Shown here: one piece after another, positions 54,949 through 57,246 of the stretch
Position numbering within the stretch: the stretch's first letter is position 1
Layout of the letters: every line of letters starts with the position of its first letter
Source of the DNA: an uncultured Acinetobacter sp.
Lineage (GTDB): Bacteria; Pseudomonadota; Gammaproteobacteria; Pseudomonadales; Moraxellaceae
Length of the DNA: 57,246 nucleotides
Direction: 5' to 3'
NCBI RefSeq assembly: GCF_947624825.1
Contig: NZ_CANQLZ010000013.1
Span: 1 to 57,246 of the forward strand
Notes under the pieces: generated by a model
The model's input: only the letters and a program-made list of their open reading frames with translations
What the model was told of the DNA's origin: nothing
The model's database searches: none
Program-made: the position numbers and the translations under genes

Positions 54949-55785
54949 TTACTTAAATTTATCGCGTAATTGACTTAAACCTTGCAAAACCACTTGATAG
55001 CCACTTGGCAATAGACGTTGTAATAGATCTAAAAATTTGGCGTCGTTACCAATTAATACACGGCGCTTATTTTTAATTACAGCCTGCAAAATTTGCTCTG
55101 CGGTTTTTTCAGCGGGATAACGCAAAAAATCATTAAAACTACGCTTTGAATCATCCACATTCATGCCTAAAGTCGCCAAACTTTGGTTCATACGCGCAGC
55201 ATTGGCAATATTGGTTTTAATCCCACCCGGATGCACACATAGCGCACTCACACCACATGCTTGGCGATCCAATTCTTGACGTAGCGCTTCGGTAAAACCT
55301 CGGACTGCAAACTTACTTGCATTATAAGCCGACTGCGTTGGCTGCGCTGTTAAACCAAAAACACTTGAAATATTAATAATATGCCCTGCACCACTTTGCT
55401 TAATTAAAGGCAAGAAAATTTTGGTGCCATACACTACACCCCAAAAATTAATGTCCATAATCCATTCAAGTTCTTCATAGCTTGCACCCTCTACCGTGGA
55501 ACCCAATGCCACACCAGCATTATTAAAAATAAAATTCACCTTCGGATGGCTTTGCATCACCCGTTCTGCCCATGCTTCTACTTGGTGTTTTTGTGCTACA
55601 TCCACCACAGTTAAACTGATGATCACCTTGTCTTTAATCAAGTCACGCGTGGCTTGCAAACCTTGGAAATTAATATCGCTTAGCGCTAAATGACAGCCCT
55701 GTTTGGCCAGTAAAATTGCCAACTGTTGACCAATACCTGAACCGGCACCAGTAATGGCCGCAACTTTATTTTCAAAATAGCGCAT
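54949..55785 (-). CDS. Short-chain dehydrogenase/reductase
   Basis: Classical SDR of 278 residues. The cofactor loop TGAGSGIG (12-19), NNAG (88-91) and the catalytic triad of S140/S141 with Y154 and K158 (SAYNASK) are intact. The acidic residue D37 (LSDIN) suggests NAD(H). The PGGIKTNI stretch and long C-terminus resemble acyl-CoA or ketone reductases found in Acinetobacter, but the substrate cannot be assigned. Confidence 0.88.
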   Translation of the reverse strand: MRYFENKVAAITGAGSGIGQQLAILLAKQGCHLALSDINFQGLQATRDLIKDKVIISLTVVDVAQKHQVEAWAERVMQSHPKVNFIFNNAGVALGSTVEGASYEELEWIMDINFWGVVYGTKIFLPLIKQSGAGHIINISSVFGLTAQPTQSAYNASKFAVRGFTEALRQELDRQACGVSALCVHPGGIKTNIANAARMNQSLATLGMNVDDSKRSFNDFLRYPAEKTAEQILQAVIKNKRRVLIGNDAKFLDLLQRLLPSGYQVVLQGLSQLRDKFK

Positions 55786-56288
55786 GGCTTGTGTCCAATA
55801 AAAAAATCACATCTTATAAGAAATATTATATTTGTCACTGCGTTGTTGGCTATTCATATCCAAGTTAAAGCCCATTAATGATTAAATTATGCTTTCACCT
55901 TGGTATAGCAACATCTTGCAATGATTTTAATAATTACTTGCAATCGCCTTTTTATTTATTGATCATTTAATTTAAAGGTATTTTTAGCCTACATAATTTG
56001 TATAAGCTCTATTGTTTGAGCTTACCCAATAATTAGCTTAAATACTGATTTACAATAGATTTAAGTCAATCTTCATAGTGAGATATTCATTTTTTAAAAC
56101 TTAGCACCAACAAATTTAACCCTGTTAAAGCTCTCATATTCATACATTAAGCATCAAAAATCACTCTAAAAACAGTCACATTTTTTTACTAAAAATCCCC
56201 ACGGTTATGCTTTTGCAATGATACTGTCATAATTAGTCTTTGTAATAAGCCTGTCATAAACCGTGATCAAAACATAGGATATTGCGTT
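55786..56288. other. 503-bp gene-free stretch between the SDR gene and phoB
   Basis: AT-rich. Contains the inverted repeat TAAGCTC-N8-GAGCTTA (56003-56024), which lies in the SDR upstream region, and the Pho-box cluster at 56224-56261. No open frame is evident. Confidence 0.45.
56224..56261 (+). promoter_or_regulatory. Pho-box cluster upstream of phoB
   Basis: Pho boxes are built from CTGTCAT-type heptamers spaced 11 bp apart. Here CTGTCAT is at 56224, AGTCTTT at 56235 and CTGTCAT at 56251, each followed by an A/T-rich tetrad. This predicts autoregulation by phosphorylated PhoB, as in E. coli. The middle copy is degenerate and the third is 5 bp out of the strict 11-bp phase. Confidence 0.7.
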
Positions 56289-56999
56289 GTGAAAGATGAC
56301 TACATTTTAATTGTCGACGATGAATTGCCGATTCGCGAAATGCTGCATACTGCTTTAGATATGGCAGGCTTCCAATGCTTACAAGCGGAAGATGCAAAAC
56401 AGGCGCATCAAATGATTGTCGATCAACGCCCATCTTTAATCCTATTGGATTGGATGATGCCCGGTGGTGTTAGCGGTGTAGATTTGTGCCGTCGTTTAAA
56501 ACGCGACGAAAACTTGGCTGAAATTCCAGTCATCATGCTCACAGCTCGCGGTGAAGAAGATCACAAAGTACAAGGCTTAGATGCCGGTGCAGATGACTAC
56601 ATGACCAAACCATTTTCTACCCGTGAATTGGTGTCACGTATTAAAGCTGTATTACGCCGTGCCAATGCCTTAAGCGGTGAAAAGCCAATTGATGCTAATG
56701 GTTTAATCTTAGATCCGGTCAGTCAACGTGTCAGCTTTGGACAAAGCATTTTAGAAATGGGTCCAACCGAATACCGTTTATTGGCGTTCTTTATGACTCA
56801 TCCTGAGCGTGCCTATACCCGTGCCCAATTGCTTGATCAAGTTTGGGGTGGTAATGTCTACATTGAAGACCGCACCATTGATGTGCATATTCGTCGCTTA
56901 CGTAAAATTTTAGAACCGTTTGGCGCTGACCGTTATGTACAAACCGTACGTGGCACAGGTTATCGCTTCTCAACTCGCGCGGATGTTGCTTTAGGTTAG
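56289..56999 (+). CDS. phoB: Phosphate regulon response regulator PhoB
   Basis: OmpR/PhoB-type response regulator of 236 residues. Receiver domain with phospho-acceptor D54 in [11 protein letters not shown] and the acidic pair D10/D11, K in TKPFS; C-terminal winged helix with [27 protein letters not shown] and [17 protein letters not shown], nearly identical to E. coli PhoB. It starts at GTG with AGGA upstream. phoR follows after 2 bp. Confidence 0.96.
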   Translation: MKDDYILIVDDELPIREMLHTALDMAGFQCLQAEDAKQAHQMIVDQRPSLILLDWMMPGGVSGVDLCRRLKRDENLAEIPVIMLTARGEEDHKVQGLDAGADDYMTKPFSTRELVSRIKAVLRRANALSGEKPIDANGLILDPVSQRVSFGQSILEMGPTEYRLLAFFMTHPERAYTRAQLLDQVWGGNVYIEDRTIDVHIRRLRKILEPFGADRYVQTVRGTGYRFSTRADVALG

Positions 57000-57001
57000 C
57001 T

Positions 57002-57246
57002 ATGTATGAACCCTACCCCGTGCCTGAGATTGCTCGCGAACATCAACAGTTTCGCTACAGCAGTCTATGGGCATTTGCCAAACAAGACTTGCGTTTATTG
57101 GCATTTTTTCTACTCATCGCAACACTGATTGGTTTTGGTACAGGGTATTTAGGCCCATGCATTTTGTTTGCATGTGCACTGTTTTTTGCTTTGCAAATGC
57201 GTTCTTTATATTTGGTTAATGATTGGATTTCTAATCGTCCTTACGA
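57002..57246 (+). CDS. phoR: Phosphate sensor kinase PhoR, N-terminal part
   Basis: Open from the ATG at 57002 to the window end, 81 codons. It starts MYEPYPVPEIAREHQQ and has a hydrophobic stretch LAFFLLIATLIGFGTGYL then LFACALFFALQ, consistent with the two membrane helices of PhoR. Position 2 bp after phoB supports the name. The kinase domain lies outside the window. Confidence 0.85.
   Translation, partial: MYEPYPVPEIAREHQQFRYSSLWAFAKQDLRLLAFFLLIATLIGFGTGYLGPCILFACALFFALQMRSLYLVNDWISNRPY

Overview
The window is a 57.2 kb stretch of chromosome from a gammaproteobacterium, almost certainly Acinetobacter or a close Moraxellaceae relative. Reasons: low-GC DNA; a shortened division and cell-wall cluster (murG-murC-ddlB-ftsQ-ftsA-ftsZ-lpxC) that lacks its usual upstream genes; a DciA-type helicase loader beside lpxC; a Crc-like exonuclease gene divergent from pyrE, as in Pseudomonas; an FAD-type urate hydroxylase; and a Porin_7-like barrel. 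Genes are dense and mostly housekeeping. I saw no insertion sequence, prophage, integron, CRISPR array, tRNA or rRNA.

Layout. 1-2.9 kb: old-yellow-enzyme reductase with its ArsR regulator and a symmetric AT-rich operator candidate, then prfB with the autoregulatory +1 frameshift. 3-9.4 kb: porin, recJ-pdxH-glmM, guaB. 9.5-11.8 kb: Cys-cluster protein, di-iron-type MBL protein, and a GDT1 transporter under a yybP-ykoY (Mn2+) riboswitch. 11.8-16.5 kb: aceE-aceF. 16.8-26.3 kb: LytM-type peptidase, dciA, lpxC and the dcw genes. 26.6-32.9 kb: gshB, a VanW-family gene, pyrE, Crc/ExoIII, a GGA-rich small RNA locus, yffB, a DUF2147 protein, an esterase-like gene and azoR. 33-36.6 kb: dsbD, an outer-membrane barrel, an ankyrin-like protein and a ribosome-associated factor. 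36.7-43.6 kb: purine-ring breakdown genes (puuE, uraD, uraH, tsx-like, hpxO, alc, allA). 43.8-57.2 kb: parE, lipase-like gene, gshA-dsbB, several DUF genes, an aminotransferase, a MATE exporter, an SDR enzyme and phoB with the start of phoR.

How the genes work together. HpxO, UraH, UraD, PuuE, Alc and AllA form an unbroken route from urate to glyoxylate and urea. Four intergenic sites in this block have a sigma-54 -24/-12 layout (TGGCA, GG-N10-GC), which suggests nitrogen-limitation control. gshA and gshB make glutathione. dsbB and dsbD serve opposite sides of periplasmic disulfide chemistry. aceE-aceF feed acetyl-CoA. The dcw genes build and position the septum.

The observation most worth following is in the gene-free stretch 30013-30393. 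It holds a candidate Csr/Rsm-type antagonist RNA: eight GGA motifs in about 125 nt, several in hairpin loops, ended by an intrinsic terminator whose loop also carries AGGA. An 18-bp palindrome upstream resembles the GacA activating sequence. It lies directly downstream of the Crc-like gene.
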